DNA of 32,237 bases from Bacillota bacterium (GTDB lineage Bacteria; Bacillota; Clostridia; Lachnospirales; Lachnospiraceae): contig JAEYPA010000178.1 of the NCBI GenBank assembly GCA_023411225.1, positions 1 through 32,237 on the forward strand, written 5' to 3'. The stretch's first letter is position 1. Every line of letters begins with the position of its first letter. The translations under genes and the position numbers were made by a program. Below, piece after piece: positions 18,240 through 26,012 of the stretch. The notes under the pieces were generated by a model. That model saw nothing but the letters and a program-made list of their open reading frames with translations, was not told the DNA's origin and searched no databases.

Positions 18240-18555
18240 TTCACATCACTCCTTACTTGATCATTCGTTGTGTAGATCTTCAATATTATTTTTCCACCAT
18301 GCCTTTGGAATTTTCTCATGATCAAAATCGTCAGTTCGAAACAGATAACATTTTCTGGTAAGAACTCACAAATATTCATCATGGTACATTACAACTCTCT
18401 TTTTTGCATTATTATATAATATTAATGATAATTAAAAACTATTTTGGCGTGAAATGTCGTTTTAAAGGAGTGAATTGCATTTTGAAATGTTGAATATACT
18501 GTTTTTTTGTGCTAAAATATTCTAAATTATTGCTATGAGAAAAGGAGGAATGTGA
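18240..18555. promoter_or_regulatory. Divergent control region between the surface protein and the LytTR/GHKL operon
   Basis: This gap of about 315 bases holds the promoters of two divergent units. A likely plus-strand promoter is TTGAAT at 18490-18495, a 17-base spacer and TAAAAT at 18513-18518, about 37 bases before the regulator start. GAAATGTCG at 18451 and GAAATGTTG at 18484 form a direct repeat 33 bases apart (about three helical turns), a candidate but unproven LytTR-binding arrangement. Minus-strand TATATAAT near 18412-18420 could be a -10 box for the surface-protein gene, but no good -35 box was seen. Confidence 0.5.
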
Positions 18556-19269
18556 ATGCTTCGGATCGCCATATGTGACGATGAGGAAAAGTGTCTCTTG
18601 GACACAAAACGGATGCTTGAGAAATGGTCTGCTGCCACATCCTCTCAGCTTGAAATAGATTGCTTTGATAATGGTGATACGTTGATTAGAGAAAGTAATA
18701 TCGTCCAATACGATATTGTATTTCTTGATATTATCATGCCTCTGCTAAATGGAATGGATACAGCGAAGGAGCTACGTGGCAGAGATAAAACGGTGAAGAT
18801 TATCTTTTTAACCTCTTCACCAGAGTTTGCCCTACAATCCTATTCCGTAAAAGCAACCGATTACTGCCTAAAACCGATTACGTACCAAAGACTAAAAGAA
18901 ATCATGGACGATTGTGCCGCCGTTAAATGTCAGGAGCCTGAGAATCTAACCTTGAAAACAGTGGGTGGATATCAGAAAATATATCTCCATGATATCGAAT
19001 ATATAGAAGCACAGAATAAACGAGTATTCTTTTTCTTGGGATCAGGCAAAGTGTTAGAGGTCGTCCAGCCACTATACACCTTCGAAACCGAACTGTCCGT
19101 TAGCAAAGGGTTTTTCAAATGTCATCGCAGCTATCTTGTCTATCTCCCAAATGTGGACTATTTTAACAATACGGAAATTAAAACAAAATCCGGACGACAT
19201 ATCCCCATTGCCCGAGGATATGGAAAAGCATTGCAAGATACATACTTCTCTATAATGTTCCAGGAATAA
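18556..19269 (+). CDS. LytTR-family response regulator
   Basis: 237-residue AgrA/LytR-type transcription factor. The N-terminal receiver has Asp8/Asp9 (ICDDEE), phospho-acceptor Asp58 (VFLDIIMP), switch Thr in FLTSSPEFAL and Lys106 (YCLKPI). The C-terminal LytTR DNA-binding domain spans about 130-232, with VGGYQKIYLHDIEYIEAQNK and FFKCHRSYLVYLPNVDYF. The ribosome site AAAGGAGG is strong. It is followed after 21 bases by its probable partner kinase. Because it is divergent from the giant surface-protein gene, and this class often controls surface and secreted proteins, I infer that it regulates that gene, but no site has been proven. Confidence 0.93.
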   Translation: MLRIAICDDEEKCLLDTKRMLEKWSAATSSQLEIDCFDNGDTLIRESNIVQYDIVFLDIIMPLLNGMDTAKELRGRDKTVKIIFLTSSPEFALQSYSVKATDYCLKPITYQRLKEIMDDCAAVKCQEPENLTLKTVGGYQKIYLHDIEYIEAQNKRVFFFLGSGKVLEVVQPLYTFETELSVSKGFFKCHRSYLVYLPNVDYFNNTEIKTKSGRHIPIARGYGKALQDTYFSIMFQE

Positions 19270-19290
19270 TCAGAAAAAGGAGGTAACCAG

Positions 19291-20559
19291 GTGCTGCAAT
19301 TTATATTTGGGATGCTGAATAACAGCACACTGCTTTTATTTGGTGTGTTTGTATCAGCAGCGATTCTAGGCATACAATTTCACAAAAAAAATGTCCTCAA
19401 TTTATTAGTTTTTTGCATCGGCGTTAATATATTACACTATGTCGGCTATGTAAACATCGGTTTGAAGGGTACTGAGTGTTTGTATCCTGTTATCACACAT
19501 CTCCCATCTGTCCTACTATTTTGCCTGTATTATAGGCGCAAGCTGCTGTCCAGTCTATTCGCCATTTTATCTGCCTACCTTTGTTGCCAATTAAGCAGAT
19601 GGCTGAGTTTATTGGCTTTATTACTTACTGATAAACTATGGTTGACCTACGGTCTCCGTGCTGTGATTAACGGTCTTTTGGGATTTTTGATTATTCGCTA
19701 TATTACGTCGTCTATTGGGGTGATTTTGACCAAGCCTTTTAAAACCGTTTTGATTTTTAGTATTTTACCTGCTACGTATTATCTGTTTGATTACATAGCC
19801 ACGGTTTATACAGACCTCCTTTACAGTGGATCAGAGATAGTGTTTGAGTTTCTACCTTTTGTTTTGTGTATCGCTTATTTGATTTTCAGTGTTGTTTATT
19901 TTAAGGAGTACGAAGAAAAATGCAAAGTGGAGCAACATAATCAGATTATGGAAATGAAAAAGACTCAGTCCGAAAAGGAACTTGAGGCCATCAAACGCTC
20001 TGAATATGCCGTATCTCTCTTGCGACATGATATGAGGCATTTTATGAATACTATCATCACATATATTGAACAGGGTGACACCGAAAATGCAAAATCCTAT
20101 ATTAGTGAGGTTATTGAGGCTGCAGATAAAACGGCTATGCAGAGATACTGTGAGAATGAAATTGTTAACATGATTCTATCCTCCTATGAAAATGAAATAG
20201 TGAAAAAAGGAATCCGTTTTCATCACTCCATTCAAATACCTGCAAAGTTACCAATTTCCGATGTAGACTTTACTTCCATCCTCTCCAACGGCTTAGAGAA
20301 TGCAATTCATGCAGTATCTGGGCTTGATCCAGACCAAAGAAAAATCATACTTGATTTGCGAATGAACAACAACAAGCTTCTTTTGTCTATCAAAAACCCA
20401 TATGCACACAAGGTAGATATGTTAAATGGCATTCCACAGGCAAAAGAATCCGGTCATGGACTTGGAACCCAGAGCATCAAATATGTCGCTGAAAAGCTGA
20501 AGGGAAATTGCCAGTTTGTCGCAGAAGATGGGCAGTTTTCCCTGCGAGTGGTGTTGTAA
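19291..20559 (+). CDS. GHKL sensor histidine kinase (AgrC-like)
   Basis: 422 residues starting at GTG behind AAAAAGGAGG. Residues 1-205 form about six membrane helices, the usual sensor of AgrC/ComD-type kinases. A cytoplasmic coiled segment is followed by the H-box LLRHDMRHFMNTI with phospho-acceptor His246, and a GHKL ATPase with the N-box ILSNGLENAIHAV, a G-box region SGHGLGTQSIKYVAEKL and the short end GQFSLRVVL. The class senses peptides or membrane signals and phosphorylates a LytTR regulator, here encoded just upstream. No small exported peptide gene like agrD is seen nearby, so the signal is unknown. Confidence 0.92.
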   Translation: MLQFIFGMLNNSTLLLFGVFVSAAILGIQFHKKNVLNLLVFCIGVNILHYVGYVNIGLKGTECLYPVITHLPSVLLFCLYYRRKLLSSLFAILSAYLCCQLSRWLSLLALLLTDKLWLTYGLRAVINGLLGFLIIRYITSSIGVILTKPFKTVLIFSILPATYYLFDYIATVYTDLLYSGSEIVFEFLPFVLCIAYLIFSVVYFKEYEEKCKVEQHNQIMEMKKTQSEKELEAIKRSEYAVSLLRHDMRHFMNTIITYIEQGDTENAKSYISEVIEAADKTAMQRYCENEIVNMILSSYENEIVKKGIRFHHSIQIPAKLPISDVDFTSILSNGLENAIHAVSGLDPDQRKIILDLRMNNNKLLLSIKNPYAHKVDMLNGIPQAKESGHGLGTQSIKYVAEKLKGNCQFVAEDGQFSLRVVL

Positions 20560-20572
20560 TATATTGGTGAAC

Positions 20573-20616
20573 AAAGTAGGCCGTCGCACTAAGTGATTAG
20601 TGTGACGGCCTACTTT
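20573..20616. terminator. Terminator after the kinase gene, probably bidirectional
   Basis: AAAGTAGGCCGTCGCACTAA at 20573-20592 pairs with TTAGTGTGACGGCCTACTTT at 20597-20616, with one G-U pair and a 4-base loop. It has U residues on both strands and lies between the convergent kinase and HxlR genes, so it can end both transcripts. Confidence 0.85.
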
Positions 20617-20669
20617 CGCAGTATACTTCTGGCAACAAAAATATGTAGTACTTGTAGTAATTATAGCTA

Positions 20670-21005
20670 TTATTTTATCCGATTTGCCTCGCCCCAGTAA
20701 CATAGTTGATCCAACACTGTCATAAGTGATTTCCCTCTTTCCGAAAGAGAATATTCCACTTTCGGAGGAATCTGTGGAAATTCTTTTCTCTCAATTAATT
20801 GGTCTTTCTCTAATTCTTTCAGATTCAAACTGAGAGTTTTATCTGAGATATTTTTTAGGTAACGTCGTAATTCATTAAATCGGACCGTCTGAAATTCCAT
20901 TAGACAATACAAGATGATCATTTTATATTTTCCACTAATCAACGATAATGTATAGCTGAATCCAGTTTCTTCAAAATTTGCTTTTTCAATATAATTCTCT
21001 ATCAT
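20670..21005 (-). CDS. HxlR-family winged-helix transcription regulator
   Basis: A 111-residue DNA-binding protein of the HxlR (MarR-like) group. The signature runs from FSYTLSLISGKYKMIILYCL through VRFNELRRYLKNISDKTLSLNLKELEKDQLIERK to PPKVEYSLSERGKSLMTVLDQL, covering the helix-turn-helix and wing. Family members often sense electrophiles or oxidants through cysteines; here Cys residues occur in LYCLM and LCYWG but not at the N-terminal position used by some members. It is divergent from a flavoprotein gene, a very common arrangement for these regulators, and two operator-like repeats lie between them. I infer control of its own gene and of the flavoprotein operon. Confidence 0.93.
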   Translation of the reverse strand: MIENYIEKANFEETGFSYTLSLISGKYKMIILYCLMEFQTVRFNELRRYLKNISDKTLSLNLKELEKDQLIERKEFPQIPPKVEYSLSERGKSLMTVLDQLCYWGEANRIK

Positions 21006-21024
21006 TACACTTTCTCCTATTATA

Positions 21025-21094
21025 GTACCTTACATCAATGAAGGTACCTTACCTTAATGTGGGTACTTTACAACTATTTATTAACTGATACAAT
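21025..21094. promoter_or_regulatory. Overlapping HxlR-type operators and the flavoprotein promoter
   Basis: GTAC cores recur at 21025, 21044 and 21063, exactly 19 bases apart. The first two form the perfect inverted repeat GTACCTT-9-AAGGTAC (21025-21047); the next pair forms a second, imperfect one, GTACCTT...GGGTAC (21044-21066). A likely plus-strand promoter, TTTACA at 21067-21072 and TACAAT at 21089-21094 (16-base spacer), begins right after the last core, so a bound regulator would touch the -35 region. Confidence 0.65.
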
Positions 21095-21148
21095 TATACA
21101 CAAGAAATGGAAATTATACAATAAAACTAAACGCACGAGGTAAAGAAC

Positions 21149-21694
21149 ATGTCAAAGAAAATATTAATCCTAAATGGAAGTCCAAGGGAAAAAGGCAATA
21201 CTGCTTCATTAATTGCTTCGTTTACAGAGGGAGCAAAAACTGCAGGGCATGAAGTGAACTGTTTTCATGTGCATCAGATGAATATTAAGCCATGCATTGG
21301 TTGTTATTGTGGTGGTAAGAATCCAGAACATCCATGTATTCAAAAAGATGATATGCAAAAAATATACCCTGCATATATAGAAGCTGATATTATATGTCTA
21401 GCAAGTCCTTTATATTACTGGTCAATCAGTGGAGAACTTAAATGTGCGATTGACCGATTATTTGCTATTGCAGAATCTTATCCAAACTATGCAGCGCCTC
21501 CCAAAGAATCTACGCTCCTTATGGCCGCCGGAGGAAATGAATTTGATGCGGTTATCAATTGGTACGACTATTTGGTAAAAAATCAAAATTGGACTGACAA
21601 AGGGAAAGTTCTTTGTGACGGAGTAGTGTATGAAGGAGATATTAATGATAATTCCAAACTAGAGGATGCTTATAACTTAGGAAAGTCTCTTTGA
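21149..21694 (+). CDS. NAD(P)H-dependent FMN reductase / iron-sulfur flavoprotein family
   Basis: 181 residues with a flavodoxin-like fold. The FMN phosphate loop is LILNGSPREKGNTASLI at about 6-22, followed by KPCIGCYCGGKNPEHPCIQKDDMQ, a cysteine-rich segment like those in iron-sulfur flavoproteins and related oxidoreductases. ASPLYYWSISGELKCAIDRL is the second flavin contact region. Such enzymes pass electrons from NAD(P)H to FMN and then to quinones, electrophiles or metal ions. The cysteine spacing (CxxCxC, then one more Cys) does not by itself prove a cluster. It is probably induced through the divergent HxlR regulator and is followed by a TIGR04076-like gene in the same direction. Confidence 0.9.
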   Translation: MSKKILILNGSPREKGNTASLIASFTEGAKTAGHEVNCFHVHQMNIKPCIGCYCGGKNPEHPCIQKDDMQKIYPAYIEADIICLASPLYYWSISGELKCAIDRLFAIAESYPNYAAPPKESTLLMAAGGNEFDAVINWYDYLVKNQNWTDKGKVLCDGVVYEGDINDNSKLEDAYNLGKSL

Positions 21695-21727
21695 TTCGTA
21701 TGCGAGAAAAATAAGGAGGATATTACT

Positions 21728-22312
21728 ATGCAAAGTAAAGTGAAGTTAACAGTACTAGATCGAAAGGTGTTTAAAGAATTACAGGCTCAGTATCTAGCTG
21801 ATCCTAATTCAGGAGCTTGTCCATGTTACAATGTAGGAGATGAATTTATCTTTGAGAGATATTATGCACAAGATTTCTGGCACATGGGGTTAAATACTCT
21901 GAAGAAAACCTCTCACGATAATGCTTATATAAAGGGAGCAGAAGGAACCCCACACTGTTCCGAAGCATGGGATGCAATTTCTAGATACGTATATGCTGGA
22001 CTTCAGGGAGGTTCTATCTTACGTGACTGGTCGAATGATGACCGAATCATAATTGCTTGCTGCCCTGACGGAACAAGACCTGTTATTTTTAAGATTGAAA
22101 GAATGGATTATAAGGCAGTCTATGTTGATGGCATCAATAGTGATGACTGTAGTAATAAAATTGAAACAGCATTGAGAGCTGTTGAAAACTTAACAAATGT
22201 CGCTTTTACAGATAGGTGTGTGGAAGTGTTTCTGGACAAAGATGTGACGGATGAGCAGATTAAAAATGTAATAGAGAGTTGTGGAGATTATGTTGTAACA
22301 AAAATTGACTAG
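21728..22312 (+). CDS. TIGR04076-family protein with a C-terminal HMA-like domain
   Basis: 194 residues in two parts. Residues 1-133 match the TIGR04076 family of unknown function: KVKLTVLDRKVFKELQAQY, then CPCYNVGDEFIF, SEAWDAISRYVYAGLQGGS and the diagnostic IACCPDGTRPVIFKIERMD. Residues 134-194 (YVDGINSDDCSNKIETALRA...VEVFLDKDVTDEQIKNVIES) have the beta-alpha-beta pattern of heavy-metal-associated domains, but the usual metal-binding CxxC is replaced by a single Cys in DDCSNKI. It sits 33 bases after the flavoprotein, with an AAGGAGG site, so both probably belong to one HxlR-controlled operon. A redox or metal-related role is inferred from context only. Confidence 0.8.
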   Translation: MQSKVKLTVLDRKVFKELQAQYLADPNSGACPCYNVGDEFIFERYYAQDFWHMGLNTLKKTSHDNAYIKGAEGTPHCSEAWDAISRYVYAGLQGGSILRDWSNDDRIIIACCPDGTRPVIFKIERMDYKAVYVDGINSDDCSNKIETALRAVENLTNVAFTDRCVEVFLDKDVTDEQIKNVIESCGDYVVTKID

Positions 22313-22345
22313 TATAAAGATTAGCCAAGGATTCGAAAAAAAACA

Positions 22346-23041
22346 GTGCAACAGTATCCCAACTTTCACAAATATCCATGGTTTCATGGCTTATGCGTTT
22401 TACTTATCATTAACGCCAAGCACAATGGAAAAACATATTCTTGTAGAGTGACTGTTAAATCAAGTTTTAACTCTTCTACTGGAATATCTAAAATATCATA
22501 TAACTCTTATAAACTCTCAGATGGAGTATTTGTGCTAGCAAAAAATAATTATTCATACTCAATGTATGTAATAGCTAGAATTACATATTTTGATTACAGT
22601 GGAAACATTATATTTACTACTACAGATGATAATTTCTGTTTTGAACCAAATTCAACATCTACGTTTCATTTTTGCAACCCTTATGACACAGACTATAATG
22701 ATGTTCCATACTCATATTACAAAATATCATTCTCTGCTGATCAGGCAACTAACCGCACTCCAAACTCACGCGATATAGAACTTTCAGGAACTGTCGAATC
22801 AAGTGACTTTATAGTATCTTCAAAGAATGTAGAAACTAATCGGAGCGATACTACTTGTATAGCTGTTGTTTATTACAACAAAGGGTTCCCCGTATTTTAT
22901 GATGAACAGTATGTCGATACTTCAGACATTGGTGCAACAACTTATTCAAATTTTTCTCTGCCGTATAACAGTAATTATGATACTATAGAATTTGATAATT
23001 ATAAGTTATTCATAAAATATTCATTTAAGTGGTCATTTTAA
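22346..23041 (+). pseudogene. 5'-truncated remnant of an Ig-like (Big_2-type) surface protein
   Basis: An open frame of 231 residues with no ribosome site and only a GTG as possible start. The first 20 residues are unlike a signal peptide. NAKHNGKTYSCRVTVKS at about 23-39 looks like the last strands of a bacterial Big_2 Ig domain (typically AKVxGKxYxCxVTV), which implies that the front of the domain and the export signal have been lost. The remainder, about 190 residues rich in Tyr, Ser and Asn, shows repeated beta-strand patterns such as YVIARITYFDYSGNIIFTT and a distant resemblance to FxLYD-type extracellular domains. It ends just before the terminator and the leftmost tRNA-derived repeat. 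I think it is a relic, but a short expressed protein cannot be excluded. Confidence 0.55.
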
Positions 23042-23048
23042 CACAATT

Positions 23049-23092
23049 GGAGCTGCCACACTAGCTGATTAATATCAGCGGTGCGCAGCTCC
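23049..23092 (+). terminator. Hairpin next to the leftmost tRNA-derived repeat
   Basis: GGAGCTGC (23049-23056) pairs with GCAGCTCC (23085-23092), with inner pairing of GCTGAT to ATCAGC. It ends the rightward frame at 22346-23041. On the minus strand it also lies just downstream of the tRNA-like repeat, the place where a tRNA terminator would be. Confidence 0.6.
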
Positions 23093-23105
23093 CTTAAAAT
23101 CAAGT

Positions 23106-23206
23106 AAGCGCGAGATGAGATTCGAAGCCGTCTTGCAAAATCCGCAAACCTAGGTAGGAGGCTCGGGGACTGTATTTGTTATTTTAACAACAAGGATGAC
23201 AACAAA
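23106..23206 (-). repeat. tRNA-Gly 3'-end repeat with 100-bp element terminus (copy A)
   Basis: The first 25 bases (23106-23130) copy the 3' end of the tRNA-Gly at the right edge, with two changes in the T-arm region. They are followed by about 75 bases nearly identical to those at 26782-26856, including a cggggactgta block and the repeated acaacaa motif. Most likely an att remnant plus an integrative-element end. Confidence 0.8.
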
Positions 23207-23411
23207 GTTAAGTACATATAAGTATAATCTACTACACCGTTCGCGCTATTTTATTATTTGTTTTCCATTTATAATATTTCTAAGCTTCTCAATGTCATAC
23301 CTTGTAACTTTTTCTTAAATTACAGATAATATATCTATATTTACAGACTTCTCTTCACATACTCGCAATCTTGTTGTAATTTAAGTTCCTAAAACGACAA
23401 TTTATCCTATT

Positions 23412-24134
23412 CTACTTCACATGCTCTGCTATCTTAGGTAGCATCTTTACTAATTCCTCATATCCATCCATATCAGTCCTAAGATTCACAACCAATAATT
23501 GCATATCATTGCTATCTGTAAATTCGAAACCAGATTTAGTATTTTCCATGGACTTTTGGGGATCCTTTAACACATCTTTCTTGGCAATCTCAAGTATTTT
23601 GTCTATCATAACTGAATCCTTAACTTCCTCACATATGGAAGTCTTATCCTTAGAATTTTCCCAATAATAATACACAACCTTATTAATTTTACTCTTATCG
23701 ATTGTAAAAGCAGTTCTAATTTGTTGTACAACCTCTTTCGAAGAAAGAACCTTTCCCATATGATTACGAGTAGGTACATCACGGCCATGTAAAATATATT
23801 CTTTTACATTCCCATTTTTCAACAGTATAGTAAAGTTATATCCCATTGGAAGCATATCATACTTTTTATATAGTCCTCCATCTTTCTCACTCGCCTCAAT
23901 TGTATTAAAAATATATTTTATATTTTCTTGATCAGATACTGTAAACTTAGGATTTGAACTATAATATGCACCCTCATATGCCCCATCAAATGTAACTTTA
24001 ATCGATTTTACATCATTTATATTAATGCCTAATCCTCTTATGTTTAGTTTCCGGTAAACTAACAGTACAAATATTAGGACTATAGCAATAATTAAAAGAG
24101 TACTGACTTTTTTATTCATCTTTTTATATAACAT
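23412..24134 (-). CDS. Membrane-anchored protein of unknown function
   Basis: 240 residues. I do not recognise the family. A short basic start (MLYKKMNKK) is followed by one hydrophobic segment at about 11-26 (LLIIAIVLIFVLLVY) with no lipobox Cys, so it is probably a single-pass protein with its bulk outside the cell. The body has mixed alpha/beta character with motifs such as KSIKVTFDGAYEGAYY and MGYNFTILLKNGNVKEYILHG. An AAAGGAG site lies about 11 bases before the first ATG. The upstream neighbour is a caspase-like remnant 16 bases away, and then an ECF sigma/anti-sigma pair on the same strand. It could be a target or a sensor of that system. Confidence 0.6.
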   Translation of the reverse strand: MLYKKMNKKVSTLLIIAIVLIFVLLVYRKLNIRGLGININDVKSIKVTFDGAYEGAYYSSNPKFTVSDQENIKYIFNTIEASEKDGGLYKKYDMLPMGYNFTILLKNGNVKEYILHGRDVPTRNHMGKVLSSKEVVQQIRTAFTIDKSKINKVVYYYWENSKDKTSICEEVKDSVMIDKILEIAKKDVLKDPQKSMENTKSGFEFTDSNDMQLLVVNLRTDMDGYEELVKMLPKIAEHVK

Positions 24135-24150
24135 ATATAGTTAGTCTCCT

Positions 24151-24492
24151 TTATTTATGTAATAAACAATTCAAGTCTCCTACAGTCTCTAGTTCTATAT
24201 TACCGATAAACCAACTAGCATATGACATACAATCAGCTATAGTAGTATTCTGATATGTTGCAGCTGTAGAAAAATTTATTGTCCAAGTAGTAGCCGTGCT
24301 CGTCTTAACCTCATCTGTTGTTCCTAACACAAAATGAGCTCCTTTATTATATGTCGAACTAAGTAAATCATAAATATGAGTTCCAACTTTATATGTTTCT
24401 GCAGTTCCACAACCTATATACATAACACATTTTTCACTACTTAACTCATTTGTATAATACCCGTGTCCACGGAATACAGAAATGACAACAAA
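24151..24492 (-). pseudogene. C-terminal remnant of a caspase-like (CHAT/clan CD) peptidase
   Basis: The frame is open from just after a TAG at 24493-24495 down to the stop at 24151. It has no start codon until MYIGCG, which lies inside the fold. It reads VVISVFRGHGYYTNE, then KCVMYIGCGTAE, then KGAHFVLGTTDEVKTSTATTW and a C-terminal DLNCLLHK. A His-Gly after a hydrophobic strand and a Cys in an IGCGTA-type motif about 20 residues later form the catalytic pair of caspase-like and CHAT peptidases, and KGA.FVLG is typical of the following strand. The N-terminal part is absent. Function is therefore lost, or the piece has separated from its parent. Family assignment is by motif only. Confidence 0.5.
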
Positions 24493-24564
24493 CTATCAAA
24501 TCATAAAAATTTATAATTTAATAAATACGTAATCTTACAATTTTTCAAAATGACATCTCATTTA

Positions 24565-25197
24565 TCAGTACCCCCAATTAACAACTATCCATCGTTCATT
24601 TTCTGGCGAATACTGAACAATCCATTTCCAATAATCAACGGTCTTATTTTTAGTAAGCGAACCATCACCACCCCATGGATATACATAGAAAGAACTACTA
24701 AATACTATTGTTTTCTTTGTATCATATTGATCTGCTTTACAATACTGTTTCGAGAATGCTTCATCATAAGATAATGTAAGCAATTTACAGCCACCAAACT
24801 CCTGACGAAATGTTTTCATCACTGCATTTTTTGCATCGATTAATTGGATTGTGCTATAATCATTTGAAACTCCAATCTCAACATTTGTATATGCAGTTAT
24901 ACCACGTTTCAATATGCTAATTAGATATACCCCAAGACATGTTAAAAGAATAGCTGCCACAATACCTATGAAATACTTTCTTTTTTGCTTTTTTGCTACA
25001 CTTTGTATTATTTTTTTTTCATCTAGATTCTGCAAAGTATCAACTAATTCCATAGGTTTATTTGCCCTAAAAAAAACTTTTTGGCATTCTTCGCAATTTT
25101 TTATGTGTTCATCTACCATTTCTATGCTTGTATCGCTGGCTATCTTATCTACGACAATTGGAATAAGATCTTGTACTATTTCACATTTCTTCTCCAT
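24565..25197 (-). CDS. Zinc-finger anti-sigma factor
   Basis: 210-residue membrane protein that should hold the ECF sigma factor encoded upstream. The cytoplasmic N-terminus carries a ZAS-type zinc site: Cys5, His31, Cys35 and Cys38 in CEIVQDLIP...EHIKNCEEC. A basic KKQKRKY segment precedes one membrane helix at about 75-96. The outer C-terminal domain of some 110 residues contains EFGGCKLLTLSYDEAF, SSSFYVYPWGGDGSL and W-rich VDYWKWIVQYSPENERWIVVNWGY. Its start overlaps the sigma gene by 17 bases, so the two are translationally coupled. The signal it senses is unknown. Confidence 0.88.
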   Translation of the reverse strand: MEKKCEIVQDLIPIVVDKIASDTSIEMVDEHIKNCEECQKVFFRANKPMELVDTLQNLDEKKIIQSVAKKQKRKYFIGIVAAILLTCLGVYLISILKRGITAYTNVEIGVSNDYSTIQLIDAKNAVMKTFRQEFGGCKLLTLSYDEAFSKQYCKADQYDTKKTIVFSSSFYVYPWGGDGSLTKNKTVDYWKWIVQYSPENERWIVVNWGY

Positions 25198-25678
25198 ACT
25201 TCTCCTCCATCTGCTTTATAATCTTGATTTTTGCTCGATAAAAAGTTACTCTCGCCCAATTCTCCGACTTATCCAAAATGGTTCCTATCTGATGAAATGA
25301 CAACTCAGCAAAGATTCTAAGATTAAACACTTCTTTATAAGGCTCTTCTAGTTTATGCAATAAAGAGTGGATTTCCATAGCGAAATTCTTATCAATAAAC
25401 ATTTCATCTAATCCTGGTTTATCCTCTAGAGACTCGCCCATTTCATACCAACCAATCAATTTCTTATGTGAGTTATAATACTTAAAGTACTCATTTTTAG
25501 CTATTTGACAAAGCCACGAAGATATTTTGTATTTTCCATCGTACTTCTTAATATAAATGATTGCCTTATAAAATGTCTCAGCAGTTAACTCTTCTGCAAG
25601 CGCTCTATCCTTTGTCAATGAAACTAAAAATCCAAAAACTATAGGGTAATTTTCTTTGTAGATATTTTCAATGGACAC
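25181..25678 (-). CDS. ECF-type RNA polymerase sigma factor
   Basis: 165 residues counted from the GTG at 25678, preferred over an ATG 51 bases upstream because GGAGGTG lies six bases before it and the conserved region begins there (VSIENIYKENYPIVFGFLVSL). Region 2 includes DRALAEELTAETFYKAI and WLCQIAKNEYFKYY. Region 4 includes LEEPYKEVFNLRIFAELSFHQIGTIL and NWARVTFYRAKIKI, which forms the -35 recognition helix. It belongs to the extracytoplasmic-function group and is paired with a zinc anti-sigma factor. The target promoters are not apparent; self-regulation is usual for such pairs. Confidence 0.9.
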   Translation of the reverse strand: MSIENIYKENYPIVFGFLVSLTKDRALAEELTAETFYKAIIYIKKYDGKYKISSWLCQIAKNEYFKYYNSHKKLIGWYEMGESLEDKPGLDEMFIDKNFAMEIHSLLHKLEEPYKEVFNLRIFAELSFHQIGTILDKSENWARVTFYRAKIKIIKQMEEKYGEEM

Positions 25679-25859
25679 CCCTTCACCTCCATGTAGATAT
25701 AATCCATAAATCTTAATTTCGTTACACAATAATTATCTTTAAATATATCTTTCTTATAATTATCGGCACATTTCCTTTAATATCCAAATTTTATTATTCA
25801 TACTAAACAAACACAGTCAATATGTGTTAAAAACCTTACTTTCAGAAACTCCTATAAGT

Positions 25860-26012
25860 AAGTGCGAGACGGCGCATGAGGTCCGGAGGGCCTCGGCTCT
25901 GCGCGGACCGGAGCGAAGCGGAGAAGCACAAGGTCTAGCAGAACTTGGTCCTGAACCGACCGGAGCGTAGCGTAGACATTCGAACCTTCGAGTCCAGGAT
26001 TTGACTCGAAAA
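25860..26012. other. GC-rich structured patch beginning with a degenerate tRNA-Gly repeat
   Basis: About 150 bases that are clearly richer in G+C than their surroundings. It begins with aagtgcgagacgg (25860-25872), close to the tRNA-Gly 3'-end repeat. It then holds the inverted repeat GGTCCG/CGGACC and two copies of GACCGGAGCG[A/T]AGCG[G/T]AG at 25906-25923 and 25958-25975. A perfect hairpin TTCGAGTC/GACTCGAA (25987-25994 and 26003-26010) follows, ending next to the IS66-type inverted repeat. No coding signal is convincing. It may be an element end or a small structured RNA. Confidence 0.45.
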
